Origin: Bog-532 sp963805255
GTDB taxonomy: Bacteria > Actinomycetota > Actinomycetes > Streptosporangiales > Streptosporangiaceae
Reading direction: 5' to 3'
Assembly: GCA_963805255.1 (NCBI GenBank)
Contig: CAWDTK010000011.1
Span: forward strand, 434,001 to 498,000
Length of the DNA stretch: 64,000 nucleotides
Shown here: positions 43,906-54,086 of the stretch, one piece after another
How the letters are laid out: the number at the start of each line of letters is the position of its first letter
Numbering within the stretch: position 1 is the first letter of the stretch
The notes under the pieces: model-generated
The model's input: the letters and a program-made list of their open reading frames with translations, nothing else
Databases searched by the model: none
What the model was told of the DNA's origin: nothing
Program-made: the position numbers and the translations under genes

Positions 43906-44664
43906 TCAGCCCTGGTCCAGCATGTAGCTGTCCTGAAGCTCGTCCTGGACGACGTTGGCGTTGTTGTTCACCGTGTTCAGTGAGAGTTGGCGGTCCAGCA
44001 CTTCGACCTTGTAGGTCCAGCCCGTCGGCGGGTGGATGCGGTAGCCGAGCTGCAGCAGGTCGTCATACTTCAGCGTCGGGTCGACGATGGTGCTGTAAGC
44101 CTGCATGACATAGCGCTTGCCGCCTGGGGCGAGCAGCTCATAGATGACCGTGCCGGCGTTGTAAATCCACTGCGACGTGCGCGTGACCTTCTGGACTGTG
44201 TACGGCGGCGGGGTGCTGCCGCTGATCGTGGTGACTCCCCAGTTGGTGGCAAGGATTCCGTTGAAGTTGTCGGTCTCCTTGGTGTTGGCCTGGATCAATG
44301 AATCGAGCACCCAGAACCGCTGACCGTTCTTGAACACCGACTGCACGTGGTACTGCTTGGCCACGGCCGTCGGGTTCAGCGACGTCCACTGCGCGGTGGG
44401 GCAGTTGTCCTTACCGGTGGTGTTGTAGACCGTGGTCTGGTCGGGCCCCGGGTTGATCAGGAAGATCTCGCAGTACCGCACGTTCCGCAGACCCGTCAGG
44501 TGAAGGGTGCTGGTGGGCGGGGGCTGCGACGTGGCCGCGACAGCCTGGGGAGCCATGGTAGCCATCGTGGCCAGCATGGCCGAGGCGGCCGCCCCGGTCA
44601 GGAGTCTCCGTCGACGGACTCGCAGGCGGCTCGTTGCGCTGACGGTCCACGGTTTGCGGCTCAT
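43906..44664 (-). CDS. Secreted protein with Tat-type signal peptide
   Basis: 252 residues. The N-terminus RVRRRRLLTGAAASAML followed by APQAVAA is a twin-Arg signal with an AxA cleavage site. The mature part is beta-rich (STLHLTGLRNVRYCEIFLIN, WTYKVEVLDRQLSLNTVNNN) and has two Cys that may pair. I do not recognise the family. It lies close to the sulfatase operon and may share its biology. Confidence 0.75.
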   Translation of the reverse strand: MSRKPWTVSATSRLRVRRRRLLTGAAASAMLATMATMAPQAVAATSQPPPTSTLHLTGLRNVRYCEIFLINPGPDQTTVYNTTGKDNCPTAQWTSLNPTAVAKQYHVQSVFKNGQRFWVLDSLIQANTKETDNFNGILATNWGVTTISGSTPPPYTVQKVTRTSQWIYNAGTVIYELLAPGGKRYVMQAYSTIVDPTLKYDDLLQLGYRIHPPTGWTYKVEVLDRQLSLNTVNNNANVVQDELQDSYMLDQG

Positions 44665-45507
44665 GGCGGGCCTCCAATCTCTGATTTGCGACGGCGATGC
44701 GGTGAACTGTCAGCCTTCATCCGCGCCTGTGGCCGCGACGTCCTTCCAGGCGGATGAACACCCGATCCGTTACTGGATGGCGGACCTGCATGACGAGCGC
44801 TGCTGCTCTCTGCGCATCCCGGCGGGGGGCGCGAACACGCTCAGCGGAGGGACCGCTGCAGGGCCAGACCGGGGCGCAGCACGGCGCGGCGCCGCACGTC
44901 CCCGGCTGCGGTGTCGGGTGTGGTGTGTGCGACGTTTTGGGGGTCCGGGGATTGGCGGTGATTTCGCCTCGAGTTCTTGGACATCTCTCGGCCTCCACTC
45001 GCTGCGCTGACGGTCATGCCAGCTTCCGTCCTACTCTGACGCTGAGTCCATCTGGATCACAAGAGATGAGGGCAAATCACTCATTTCGGACAGCAGGCCC
45101 TTCCCCTGGAGTTATCGATGTGCTCCTGCCGTGATCTCCTGAATTGTCCTTCGACCCGGCAGGCAGCACTCCTCCTATCCCCCTGCGACACAGTCTTGCG
45201 CTCCACGCTGCCGAGATGCGCGATGGACGGCGGACATCGGCGTGCTGTCCTATGGCGTGAACTCGTTTCGCCCCCAGGAGAATGTCCCGCCATTCATTGT
45301 GAACACAGAACACCACTCCCGATGGGTATGGGACATCGGGTGACCCTGACCGAAATCCCGCCACGACGTTCACGATGACGCGGTGATGTTCACCGTGACG
45401 GTCCTGCCGCCTGGATCGGCCTGCGGGACGCTCGGAGCGGCAGCTCGGAGGCGGTCACGTTGTGACGGAACGTGACCGGGTTCCGATAGCGCGGCGCGCC
45501 CGAACCG
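44665..45507. other. Intergenic, no gene supported
   Basis: About 840 bp. Frames on both strands are short, Arg/Pro/Cys-rich and without ribosome sites. I see no RNA gene. It is probably decayed DNA between the secreted-protein gene and IS110 debris. Confidence 0.4.
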
Positions 45508-45546
45508 CCTGATTGAGAATCCATGTACCTGATTGAGAATCCATGT
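45508..45546. repeat. Tandem repeat, two 19-bp copies
   Basis: CCTGATTGAGAATCCATGT occurs at 45508-45526 and 45528-45546, one base apart. It could be a slippage product or a small binding site beside transposon debris. Confidence 0.6.
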
Positions 45547-45739
45547 GGGCGTTACGGCTTGGTCGTAGCGTTCAGAGGTCCGATGGGCTTGGCTCCCGAA
45601 CCGCCTGCCGACCGTTTGGGGGTCTGGCTTAATAACGAGGTGTCGGCCTGTCGGGTCTCGCCGTGGTGTGGCTCGAAAGAGGCGCGAGCGCCGACCGATC
45701 CGAAATCAGGCATGCCCGCCGCGGTCCTTCCCCTAGAGG

Positions 45740-45967
45740 ATGACGGAGGAGCGGTTGATGGCGGCAGTGATGATCGTTGCAGACCCGCACAAGGGCTCGT
45801 ACACGGCGGCGGCGATCGACGCGACCGAGGAGCTGCTGGGCGAGCTGCAGGTGCGCTCGTGGGCGACCCAGGCCGGGCGGCTCGTGGCGTGGGCGGGCCC
45901 GCAGCCGGAATTGGCCGCGTGCGCGGCTTACAGCTGCAGAGGATCGCGTGTCCGGCGGCGCGACTAG
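45740..45967 (+). pseudogene. N-terminal fragment of an IS110-family transposase
   Basis: VADPHKGSYTAAAIDATEELLGELQVRS followed by RLVAWAGPQPELA matches the RuvC-like N-terminus of IS110 transposases (DPHK). The frame then degrades and the Tnp20 domain is missing. Confidence 0.7.
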
Positions 45968-46253
45968 CGATGGGCCCGAGCCGTGGAGTATCCGCGGTGC
46001 GGAGGCTTGGCAGGCGCCGGCACTGGGCCAACTGGTCAGAGGTCAGGACCTGTGGCCCTAAGAACATTCCCTGCCGCCGGGTGAGTGTGGAAGTCAGGCC
46101 GCGGGCCCGCCAACCGTTTGCGGCATGACCGCCCTCTTGGGCGGACCGGCGCCGAAAGGGAACTGTTGGGGTAACCGTGAGCTAGACGATCAAGCTGGCC
46201 GCACGTACCGGTCGCGATTCGGCTTTGGCTTTCATCAGCAGGGGGATACGGAC

Positions 46254-46439
46254 ATGGCGCAGTTGGACTGGAAGGCCGAGTACGCCTACACCACCGGGAT
46301 GCAGGCGTTCATCTATGGCTTTCCGTATATCTACAACTGGTTCTCACAACGGAGAGCGGCGCTGCCCTGATCACCCAGGACGAGCTCGGGAACACCTACG
46401 ACCGGGTCGGAGGCGCGTACAGCAAGTACAAGCCGTGAG
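46254..46439 (+). pseudogene. DUF1254-type protein with a large internal deletion
   Basis: The first 30 codons (WKAEYAYTTGMQAFIYGFPY) are the start of a DUF1254 protein. Shortly after, in another frame, the tail ALITQDELGNTYDRVGGAY ends at a stop 46437-46439. The 400 or so residues between are gone; the junction is near 46335-46350. Confidence 0.6.
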
Positions 46440-46708
46440 CTGCGTCACGGCCAAGGACCGGCAACCGGCCCCCCAGCACGGTCATCACATCGATATAGCC
46501 GTCGTCATCGAGCACGCGGCGCAACTGCGAGAACGGCGTTCAGGAATCCCTGACCGGCCGGACAGACCGCAGATCTGAGCCATTGTGAGCACCCCGCTGG
46601 CCGGGCCTAGACGCGGCCTAGACGCGTCGTGCCGGTCACCGGTACCAGGCGACCTGGGAAGTGACCCGGCCTGGAGTCTCATCAAACTCACCCGACATCG
46701 AAGCTAGG

Positions 46709-46915
46709 TTACCGACACCGATCGGCCCACGCGCGCAGCTGGCGCGCGACATCGTGGAGCGTCGATGCGACGATCGGAGCGTCATCGCGGCGGTGATCCT
46801 TCCGCCACCGCGCGACCCTTTCATCCATCTGCATGGCACGGTGATCGAAGTGATCGGCCGCGCGGTTCAGCGCACGAGCGGCGGCGTCCAACTGTCCCGG
46901 GCTAAGGGGTGACAC
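46709..46915 (-). CDS. Small hypothetical protein
   Basis: 68 residues from GTG 46915. The sequence is helical and Ala/Arg/His-rich (GQLDAAARALNRAADHFDHRA). No ribosome site is obvious and no family recognised. A longer frame to 46975 is less likely. Confidence 0.4.
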   Translation of the reverse strand: MSPLSPGQLDAAARALNRAADHFDHRAMQMDERVARWRKDHRRDDAPIVASTLHDVARQLRAWADRCR

Positions 46916-47090
46916 GCTCGCATTAGAACAGATGTTCGTGCCCTGAGCCAGGCCTCTATACCGTTTGTGCCCCACGTCTCCAGGAACTCGGCCGGTCTAC
47001 GTCCAATGCCCCAGTCGTGAGCCGAACGGCGCTCGCTTCACCACTAGCCCGTTACTTGATGTTTTGGCTTCCTTTTGTCAAGCTATTGCC

Positions 47091-47540
47091 GTGTCCCCGA
47101 CGACCGCTCTCCTCGTAGCGCGCGACCTGGCTGGCGCAGCCAACAAGGTCCGAGACCGCGATCCCGACGTGGCCGCGCGCCTGGACCACGACCGCCAGCT
47201 CCTGCTCGACGCGGCGGATCCCCTCACTGTGACGGACACAGCAGGCCTCCTCGGCCAGTCCCGCCAGACCATCCACGACTGGTTGAAGCGGGGAATCCTC
47301 ACCGCACACCCTGCTGGATCGAAGGGCAAGGTGTTGGTCGACCCGCAGAGCGTCATTGGCCTCCTTCCGTTCATTGAGGAGTGGCGCGAGGGCGGTGGAA
47401 CCAAGCGGGTGCTCAGCATCATCGTCGCCCGCCTCGAAGCCGCCGAGACCGCCGCCCTGCTGAAGGACTCGCGCGTCGACTCCAAGGGTCGGCCGGTTGT
47501 CCACGAAGGCGCCGTCGGTTTTGGGGTATCGGCCGACTAG
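47091..47540 (+). CDS. Helix-turn-helix DNA-binding protein
   Basis: 149 residues from GTG 47091. TDTAGLLGQSRQTIHDWLKRGILTAH is an excisionase/MerR-like helix-turn-helix in the middle of the protein. It converges on the parAB operon's last gene with a 4-bp overlap of stops. It may be a plasmid regulator or an antitoxin. Confidence 0.6.
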   Translation: MSPTTALLVARDLAGAANKVRDRDPDVAARLDHDRQLLLDAADPLTVTDTAGLLGQSRQTIHDWLKRGILTAHPAGSKGKVLVDPQSVIGLLPFIEEWREGGGTKRVLSIIVARLEAAETAALLKDSRVDSKGRPVVHEGAVGFGVSAD

Positions 47541-48025
47541 CGAGCGGCAACGCGGAACAGGAACGCCAGCAGGTCGTCCTTGGTCGCCGACATGCGCCCG
47601 TCGCTGCCGCACTCCTCGCAGCACTGCTCGACCGGTAACTGGGCGTGGCCATGGTCGTCCGGAAGGGCCTCATGGATCTCCCGGAGCCGCGTGAGGACGT
47701 CACCCGGCTTGCTTCGCCCGACATGAGGCCCGAATGCCTCGACAAGGATCAGTGGGCCGCCAATTATCTTTCGGCCGACAGCGACCTCACCACCGGCGGG
47801 CACCCACCGGTAAATGAGCCGGAGCAGCGAGCCGAGCCTCAGCTCACAGAACTCATCCCATCGAACAACCCCCGCCTGGGGTTCGTTCGGATCGCGGAGG
47901 CGTACCCCGCTGCAGGGGTTGAGTGTCAGCGACCAGCACTGGTCAAGGTAGGTGCGCGCTTCCCGCCGTGTGAGCGGCCCGGCATAAGGCTGCCAGACGA
48001 TCGGGAAGGGTTCGGGACGGGCCAT
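47537..48025 (-). CDS. Hypothetical protein, third gene of the parAB operon
   Basis: 162 residues from ATG 48025, 43 bp after the parB stop. CCEECGSD near residue 135 may bind metal. No family recognised. Its position suggests a partition or plasmid-maintenance accessory. Confidence 0.6.
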   Translation of the reverse strand: MARPEPFPIVWQPYAGPLTRREARTYLDQCWSLTLNPCSGVRLRDPNEPQAGVVRWDEFCELRLGSLLRLIYRWVPAGGEVAVGRKIIGGPLILVEAFGPHVGRSKPGDVLTRLREIHEALPDDHGHAQLPVEQCCEECGSDGRMSATKDDLLAFLFRVAAR

Positions 48026-48068
48026 GAGGGGTGATGTTGACGCCGAACCGACCCACCCTGTCGGGCGG

Positions 48069-49208
48069 TTATCCCTCCAACGCCCCAGTCATGGGCTGCT
48101 GGGAGACGGGCCAGTATCCGGCGGCCGCGCACAACTGGTCGATGGCCTCACGGATGGTGTCCATGACCACGTCGCCCGAGGACACCTGCTCTGCGGTGGG
48201 GACGACCCAGACGTTGGTTTGTTCGCAGGTTTGCCGGATCATCTCTGCGAACGTCGCGCGCTCCATCGTCGACGTCCGGGGACGGATCGTCCGCAGCGCC
48301 GTGTTGGCGAGCACAACGATCGGCCTCTGTATCTTCTCCGTCTTCCCGTCAGCAACGTAGTCCCATTCCTCGACAGCGTTGGGGCTCGGCTCGACGCCGA
48401 CGAGCAGGGCGGCACGCGCGACTCGCTCGGTCGCGGGCAGCGTTGGGTCGATCTCCTGCGCCGTCTTTGCGATCTTGCGCACAACGCCGTCCTTGCGAAG
48501 CGGGCTCTGGGGTGATGCCTTGCCGACGAGGCCAATCATGGCCGTCGCAATCTCCCCATCCGGGGACGCTTGTCCGATCGCGATACCCTGGCCTTGGGAC
48601 ACACTGCCGTCATCAATCGCAGCACTCACCGCCGGATACCGCGCGATCACACTCAGCGCCTGTACACGGTTGGGGTCCATACCCATTCGGATGCCGACCT
48701 GCTCCCAAGTCCATCCCGTCGCTTCCCTCAGGCGGACGATGGCATTGGCCCGCTCGCCCTCCTTGAGGTCCGCGCGAACTAGGTTCTCGATGAGGGCCTT
48801 CATCAGGACCTGGGCGTCCTTGTTCTCGCCGACCACCCGCACGACCGTTGCGGGGATACGTCCGTACTCCTGAGGGTCCTCACGCGCCAGAAGGGAGAAC
48901 CCGCGGAAGCGGCGCTCGCCAGCGATGATCCGGTACTGCTTCCCATCCGCCGTTGGCACGTCGAGGAGCATCAGGGAAATCGGCTGAAGCAACCCGTGCT
49001 CCCGGATCGTACCCACGAGTTCGACAAACTCCGGCGAGGACTCGTCGACCATTTCGCGTGGCTGGTCGGGATTCGGCTCGATCAGGTGCAGCGGAACCTC
49101 CTCCTGGCCGACACGGGTCAGGTCCCGAAGCACGTTGCGATGTACCTCGACCGGCTCAGCAACCGCGGCTGCCAACGTCGCTGCTCGTCGCTCCTTCACA
49201 GACGTCAT
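48069..49208 (-). CDS. parB: ParB/RepB-family partition protein
   Basis: 379 residues from ATG 49208. PLHLIEPNPDQPREMVDE, GLLQPISLML and AGERRFRGFSLL mark the ParB N-terminal (CTPase) domain, and ALIENLVRADLKEGERANAI leads into the helix-turn-helix (WTWEQVGIRMGMDPNRVQAL). ParB binds parS and, with ParA, segregates low-copy replicons. It lies 17 bp downstream of parA. I could not locate parS with confidence. Confidence 0.92.
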   Translation of the reverse strand: MTSVKERRAATLAAAVAEPVEVHRNVLRDLTRVGQEEVPLHLIEPNPDQPREMVDESSPEFVELVGTIREHGLLQPISLMLLDVPTADGKQYRIIAGERRFRGFSLLAREDPQEYGRIPATVVRVVGENKDAQVLMKALIENLVRADLKEGERANAIVRLREATGWTWEQVGIRMGMDPNRVQALSVIARYPAVSAAIDDGSVSQGQGIAIGQASPDGEIATAMIGLVGKASPQSPLRKDGVVRKIAKTAQEIDPTLPATERVARAALLVGVEPSPNAVEEWDYVADGKTEKIQRPIVVLANTALRTIRPRTSTMERATFAEMIRQTCEQTNVWVVPTAEQVSSGDVVMDTIREAIDQLCAAAGYWPVSQQPMTGALEG

Positions 49209-49225
49209 TTCGTGTCCCTCTGGCC

Positions 49226-50035
49226 TCACGCGACCGACGTGGTGGTCGACACAGTGCCTCGTAGCTCCACGGTGGATTCGACCGCGCGAAGGACGTACTC
49301 CGCGAGTGCGGCGTAACTGCGGGCACCGGGACCGTTGGGCGAGACATCAAAGATGCTCGCTGCCCACGCCTCCGCCTTGTCGAAGTCGGCGTGCTCGACG
49401 ATCGGCGGTGCGACGTACGTGGCTGTCAGCGAGCCGCGTAACGCCTCGAGCAGCTGGGACTGAATCTTGATGTCTCGTGCGCGAATGGGAACGACGGCGA
49501 GCGCGCGGAGGTTCTCGTTCTCGCCCGTGAACTGGTCGATCTCGCTCATCAGCTTCCGTACGCCCACAACAGCGTCCGTGTTGGGAGTGAACGGGATGAC
49601 GACGCCAGCGTCCGCTGCAAGCAGCGCGCTCACGATGAGGAACCGAAGGGACAGACATGGCGCAGTGTCGATCAGACAGTAGTCATACGCGTCGGATACG
49701 ACGGCCAGGGACTCTCGGAGATGACGCAGGCGAATTCGCGAGTCAGCCGAGTTCGTGTCGATGGTGAGCAGCCGGTCCGATCCGCATGCAACGTCGAAAC
49801 CTTGGGGACTGCGACGCACGGCATCACGAACCGGACGCTGGTCGACAAAAACGTTGAACATGGTGATGTCCTGGCGTCCGGCGGTGATGCCGCACCGCCG
49901 TGTGAGGTTCGCCTGAGGGTCAACGTCCGCCACGAGAACCCGGCGACCGGCGCGCGCGAGCGCCGCTCCGAGATTCTGCGCGGTTGTCGTCTTACCGATC
50001 CCGCCCTTTTGGTTGGTGACCGTGATGGTGTTCAC
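49226..50035 (-). CDS. parA: ParA-family partition ATPase
   Basis: 269 residues from GTG 50035. KGGIGKTTT at 10-18 is the deviant Walker A motif, RVLVADVDPQANLTR the A' region and YCLIDTAPCLS Walker B. No N-terminal DNA-binding extension, so it is a short (type Ib-like) ParA. The upstream spacer has TATAT and ATATA arms about 50 bp upstream that could be an operator. Confidence 0.93.
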   Translation of the reverse strand: MNTITVTNQKGGIGKTTTAQNLGAALARAGRRVLVADVDPQANLTRRCGITAGRQDITMFNVFVDQRPVRDAVRRSPQGFDVACGSDRLLTIDTNSADSRIRLRHLRESLAVVSDAYDYCLIDTAPCLSLRFLIVSALLAADAGVVIPFTPNTDAVVGVRKLMSEIDQFTGENENLRALAVVPIRARDIKIQSQLLEALRGSLTATYVAPPIVEHADFDKAEAWAASIFDVSPNGPGARSYAALAEYVLRAVESTVELRGTVSTTTSVA

Positions 50036-50114
50036 GGCCGACCCTGACCGGCGGAAGGACCATCCGACATATCTGTGTATATTGGCGCGATATAAACACT
50101 GCTGTATAACGTGC

Positions 50115-50354
50115 TCATGCGGCGCGCACCTGGACGATGGCCTCGCGCATCTCATCGACCGTGAGCCGCCCACGAAAATCCAGCGCCCAGCGCACGCGCT
50201 CCATGTCATCTCCAGAGAAAACATTGGTGCGTCCGTTGCGATGCTTCGCGGGCCGGATGAGTCCCTCACGTACCAGAAAGTTCAGGTACGACTCGGTGAC
50301 ACCGGTCTCGGCAATGACATCGGCTGACAGATAGCCGACGGTTGCGGGTGCCAT
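50115..50354 (-). CDS. MerR-like helix-turn-helix protein
   Basis: 79 residues. TVGYLSADVIAETGVTESYLNFLVREGLIRPAKH and GDDMERVRWALDFRG follow the MerR-type winged-helix pattern without an effector domain. It precedes parA by 79 bp and may repress the partition or replication genes. Confidence 0.7.
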   Translation of the reverse strand: MAPATVGYLSADVIAETGVTESYLNFLVREGLIRPAKHRNGRTNVFSGDDMERVRWALDFRGRLTVDEMREAIVQVRAA

Positions 50355-50592
50355 ATCGGATTCCCCCGTGGTGTGACGTGGCTTGGGACGAAGGGGTGAT
50401 CACTCCGGAGTTCCAGAGTTGGGGGGGATGGTAGCGGCGATGCCATCCGTTTGCAACCGTTCCAATGACGATGAACCCTGCCCGTCAGCATGTTCGGTAA
50501 CCCCTTTTCCCAAGAACAGTCGTAGGGTTGTGGTCAAGCGCGAGCCGTCAGGCGAGAGGGTTGGGGGCAGCTTGCTGTCCCCGGCCCGGTGC

Positions 50593-50601
50593 TTGTCCAC
50601 A
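50593..50601 (+). promoter_or_regulatory. DnaA box TTGTCCACA
   Basis: TTGTCCACA is the preferred DnaA box of high-GC actinomycetes. A near match, TTGTCCACC, lies at 50774. Both sit beside the iterons. The surrounding stretch 50355-50685 has no gene. Confidence 0.6.
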
Positions 50602-50685
50602 AGCTCCTGAACGGTCTACTACGAAGTCTTAGGAGTCTTAACCACGTCTCCGCGGCCGAATTCGATCTTGACTGCGTACCGTGCG

Positions 50686-50825
50686 TGCCCCAGTTCGATA
50701 CCTCGCGTGCCCCAGTTGGCGATCCACCGGTGCCCCGGTTGCCGTTCCTCGGGTGCCCCAGATGGGGCCGGAGTTGTCCACCGGTAGGGGAAAAGCAGCC
50801 TCCGAATACCGTTTCTGCCCCAGAT
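50686..50825 (+). repeat. Iteron array, left part of a plasmid replication origin
   Basis: TGCCCCAGTT or close variants at 50686, 50708, 50731, 50754 and 50816. The first four are spaced 22-23 bp apart, two helical turns, as in iteron origins bound by Rep proteins. More copies follow beyond the IS66 element, towards repA. Confidence 0.75.
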
Positions 50826-50851
50826 CCACCAGCCGTCGGTGTGCGCAAGAC

Positions 50852-52547
50852 GTAAACATTCACCCCGTGCGCGGTGGGTGATGTCAGGTGGTTCGGGTTG
50901 CTCGCTGGGGTCAGGGCGATAGCCCGGCCGGGGGTGGCCGCCAGGGGTTTCCGGTGAAGATCGCGCGTAGGACAGTGAGGGCGTCCTGTCCGTGTTTGCG
51001 GGCGGTGTCGATGTAGCTTCGGATGTCGAGCCGGTCCTGGGTGGTGTCTTCGCTGGTGAGGCGGCCGGAGATGTTCTGCTGGGTCTTGTTCGGGCGGATG
51101 CCGCGTTCGCTGATGTTGTTCGTCGGCCAGATCGCCGTGTCGGCTGTGAACCGGAGGACGGCGTCTTCGCGGCCGGTCTCGGAGCAGAATTGGAGCAGGT
51201 CACGGCCGGGGTGCTGGGCGGTGGCGTGCTTCGGGCCGGGGATGCGGGGGACGGCTGGCCAGCCCGGCGCGGACCGCGCGGCGGAACTCCAGGATCAGCG
51301 GGTCCGCGGCGTCGGCGGGGATCACGGGCAGGCCGGCGTCGCGGGCGGCGTGCCAGGCGCCGATCAGGCCGCGCAGCGCCCGCTGCGCCTGGACCGGCCA
51401 GATCGCGTCCGGGTGGGTCTCGGCGGCGTCCTGGTAGTCGCGCAGGATGTGGGCCAGGCAGGCCTGGTGCCCGGCGATGTGCTCCCAGTCCTTGGAGTAG
51501 TAGTTCACGTACCGGTCGGAGACCACGACGCCGGCGAACGACGGCAATATGCCGAAGTCGCGCATCGATTCCAGGCTGCGGGCGCCGAGGAAGAACAGCG
51601 AGTGCTGCTCGGTGAACGCCCCGTGGACGTACATCTTCTGGCCGGCCGGGCCGCACCGGAGCGTGGTCTCATCGAAACCGGCGACATGCGCGGCGGTGAT
51701 CAGCGTCTTGATCAGCTTGATCACGCCGGCGAGCAGGTCCGCGGCCTTGCGCAGGCAGGAGTGGATGAAGCCGTCCGAGACCCGCGCCCCTGTCGCGTCG
51801 GCGATCAGCTCGCGGCACCGCTCGACCGGCACGTGCTGGTAGACCACCAGGTAGACGGCCAGGGCACGCAACTGGGGGCCGATGGACAGCGGCGCGTCCG
51901 GGACGCCGGGCGGCCGGTCCGCGATGTGCTCGCGGCCGCAGCCGCACACTCCGCGGTGCAGGTCGTGCTGGATCCGCTGCGCGGACGGCTCGGGGATCTC
52001 CAGCTGCTGGCAGGACCTGGCCACTCCCGCATCCCGGGCATCAGCCAGGTCCGCGCCGCACTCGCACGTCCCGGACGGGTACCAGTCGCGGGTGTCGTCG
52101 GGCTCGGCCCAGGTCATCGCCGCTCCCGGCGCGCCGGGCTGCTTGCCCCGCTTCCTCTTCTTCTCCGCCTCCCGCTGCGCGGCCCGCCGCTGCTTGCGCG
52201 GCGGCTTGCGTCCCGGCGCGTCATCCCCCGACGGCGGCATCGAGGAATTCCCGCTGTTACGGGACAGGGCACGCTCCAGCCCGGCGACCTGCGCCCGCAG
52301 CTCAGCGAGCACCTCTGCCTGCCCGCGGAGCTCGGCTTCCAGGACAGCGATCCGCTCATCCCGGGCAGCGCAGCTACCGCAATCCGGGTCGGGCAGGGGC
52401 AGATCGGGCACAAGTCATGATCATCCGCAGCCGGCCGGCAGTAAGCAAGCCAACACGCCGGGCCGACTCGGCAAGATCACCACCCGGCACGATCATCACC
52501 CAGCGTCAGCAACACCAGCCCAGATCAGGCACCGGGTGAATGCTTAC
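50852..52547. mobile_element. IS66-family insertion sequence (copy 2), 1696 bp
   Basis: Ends GTAAACATTCACCC and, on the reverse strand, GTAAGCATTCACCC. An 8-bp direct repeat CGCAAGAC flanks it at 50844-50851 and 52548-52555. It is inserted inside the iteron origin. Its transposase is frameshifted, so it would need help from copy 1 to move. Confidence 0.93.
50911..52411 (-). pseudogene. IS66-family transposase (TnpC), frameshifted
   Basis: It aligns with the intact copy from SRNSGNSSMPPSGDD through VVSDRYVNY. Near 51265 the frame breaks after EFRRAVRAGL and continues in another frame as IWPTNNISERG to a stop at 50911-50913. One frameshift is enough to explain the loss. Confidence 0.88.
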
Positions 52548-52572
52548 CGCAAGACGTTCGACGTACCTGGAG

Positions 52573-52838
52573 TGCCCCAGTTCGGGAGACTCCTCGGGGT
52601 TCCGAGGGCCTGTCGGCCGCGGTGTGGGCCGATGGTCGCTCGGGCCGACCCGCCGCGGTCGGACCCACTGGGGCACTGGCGGTACGGCCGAACAAACGAC
52701 GGTGACTGGGGCACTTGAGGTACGGGCACGTGTTGTCGCCGGACTGGGGCATTCGTGGTATGCCCACGGTCCCGGACATGAAGCTGGGCGGTCATCAGGC
52801 GACGGACGCGTGATGCGTTTTCCTGCAATGCCCCAGTT
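52573..52838. repeat. Iteron array, right part of the replication origin
   Basis: TGCCCCAGTT at 52573 and 52829; inverted ACTGGGGCA at 52667, 52705 and 52743. Together with the left array there are at least ten sites upstream of repA. Mixed orientations near the rep promoter often serve autoregulation. Confidence 0.75.
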
Positions 52839-52915
52839 GCGGGCATTCTCACCGCCGACGTATCGTCCCGGCCGACTCCCTTACTCCGACCAGCGTCACA
52901 ATGAGGAGCCCAGTG

Positions 52916-53917
52916 GTGAATGAGCCCACCCTGCTCGCGGACCTCATTTCGACGATCCCTGGGATCGACGCACTTACAGCAGTGCACGTCGCTGATGAGC
53001 GTCTTGCGCATGAGCGCGTCGATCCACAACACGCCATCGTGGAAAACAACCTTGCGCGGAAAGGCGTGTGGGCGACGGACCCAGACCGTAGCGATGGACC
53101 GACCCGTGATGTCTTGCGCATTGAGACCGACGATGTTGTCGGTCACCTCATCATGGAATCGTCGATGGGCCGTCTGTCGACGACAGAGATGGAGCTTGTC
53201 AGCTGGGTGTTCGCACGTTGGATGGGTCAGCGCGAGCGTAAAGACGCATTCGTTCACACGAGCCTGCGGGAGATTGCCGAAGCCTTTGAGACAGTGTGGG
53301 GCGGTAGCCGTGCGCGATTCATCAAAGACATGATCCGGCGCATTCACGGTGTTCGCTTCGATGCCGAGGTGCAGGAGACGGTCACCGACAAGAAGACCGG
53401 AAAGCCGGTGACGAAGAAGACGACGAAGCTCTTCAACATCTTCGACTATGTGGACATCATCGAGTACAAGGACGAGATGTCCCGCGCCGGCGGTCCTCGA
53501 CAGAGCGGTGAGGGAACGGTGCGCATCAAGATCGGCGAGTTCATGCACCAACAACTCCTTGCTGGGCAGTACCGCCGGTACGACTGGCACATCCTCCGTC
53601 AGCGGTTGCGGTCACCGTTGGCAAAGCGTCTCTACGTCTACATCGATTCACACCGCGGTCGCAAAGTCGAGGGCGGTCTGCTGTACGAACGGACGATCGA
53701 CGACCAACTCCTGGTGACGTTAGGCATCCGCGATCGCAATCGGTCCCGTGCCATCGCCAAGCTACGGACTGCGTGCGAGCAGATCCAGGCTTCCGAGCCG
53801 ACGTACAAGGCGCTTGAGATCCGTCGCAGCGCGGACGGTGTGAACTGGGTCCTCAGCCGGTTGAAGGAGGACAACGGCACCCCCGAACCGCTGGCATTGT
53901 TCGAGGACGTGATCTAA
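52916..53917 (+). CDS. repA: RepA-type plasmid replication initiator
   Basis: 333 residues from GTG 52916, seven bases after GAGGAG; an ATG at 52901 overlaps that ribosome site. HTSLREIAEAFETVWGGSRARFI, KLFNIFDYVDIIEY and RSPLAKRLYVYIDSHRGRK match the winged-helix initiators of iteron plasmids (RepA/TrfA-like). It lies beside the iterons it should bind. The gene is complete. Confidence 0.85.
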   Translation: MNEPTLLADLISTIPGIDALTAVHVADERLAHERVDPQHAIVENNLARKGVWATDPDRSDGPTRDVLRIETDDVVGHLIMESSMGRLSTTEMELVSWVFARWMGQRERKDAFVHTSLREIAEAFETVWGGSRARFIKDMIRRIHGVRFDAEVQETVTDKKTGKPVTKKTTKLFNIFDYVDIIEYKDEMSRAGGPRQSGEGTVRIKIGEFMHQQLLAGQYRRYDWHILRQRLRSPLAKRLYVYIDSHRGRKVEGGLLYERTIDDQLLVTLGIRDRNRSRAIAKLRTACEQIQASEPTYKALEIRRSADGVNWVLSRLKEDNGTPEPLALFEDVI

Positions 53918-54086
53918 CGTAATCCGCTCGTACGTGGAGCTCATCGGTCCGGAGCTATGGCCTGATACGGCCGGTGGTCCGGCCGATGAGTGACGCCGTT
54001 GCGTCGGCTGTTTGGTCGTGTGAACGCAGACGACGGACGGTGTAGGGACATTCCGGAGTGGCGCGATCACAGACGGGTCGCCCCCG

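Noticed and set aside
45523..46128. 201-codon open frame with repeats at its start
   Set aside because: The IS110 fragment lies in a different frame of the same DNA and explains the coding signal. The long frame has no family match.
52544..53590. 348-codon open frame on the minus strand
   Set aside because: Antisense of repA and the iterons. repA on the plus strand has a ribosome site and family motifs.
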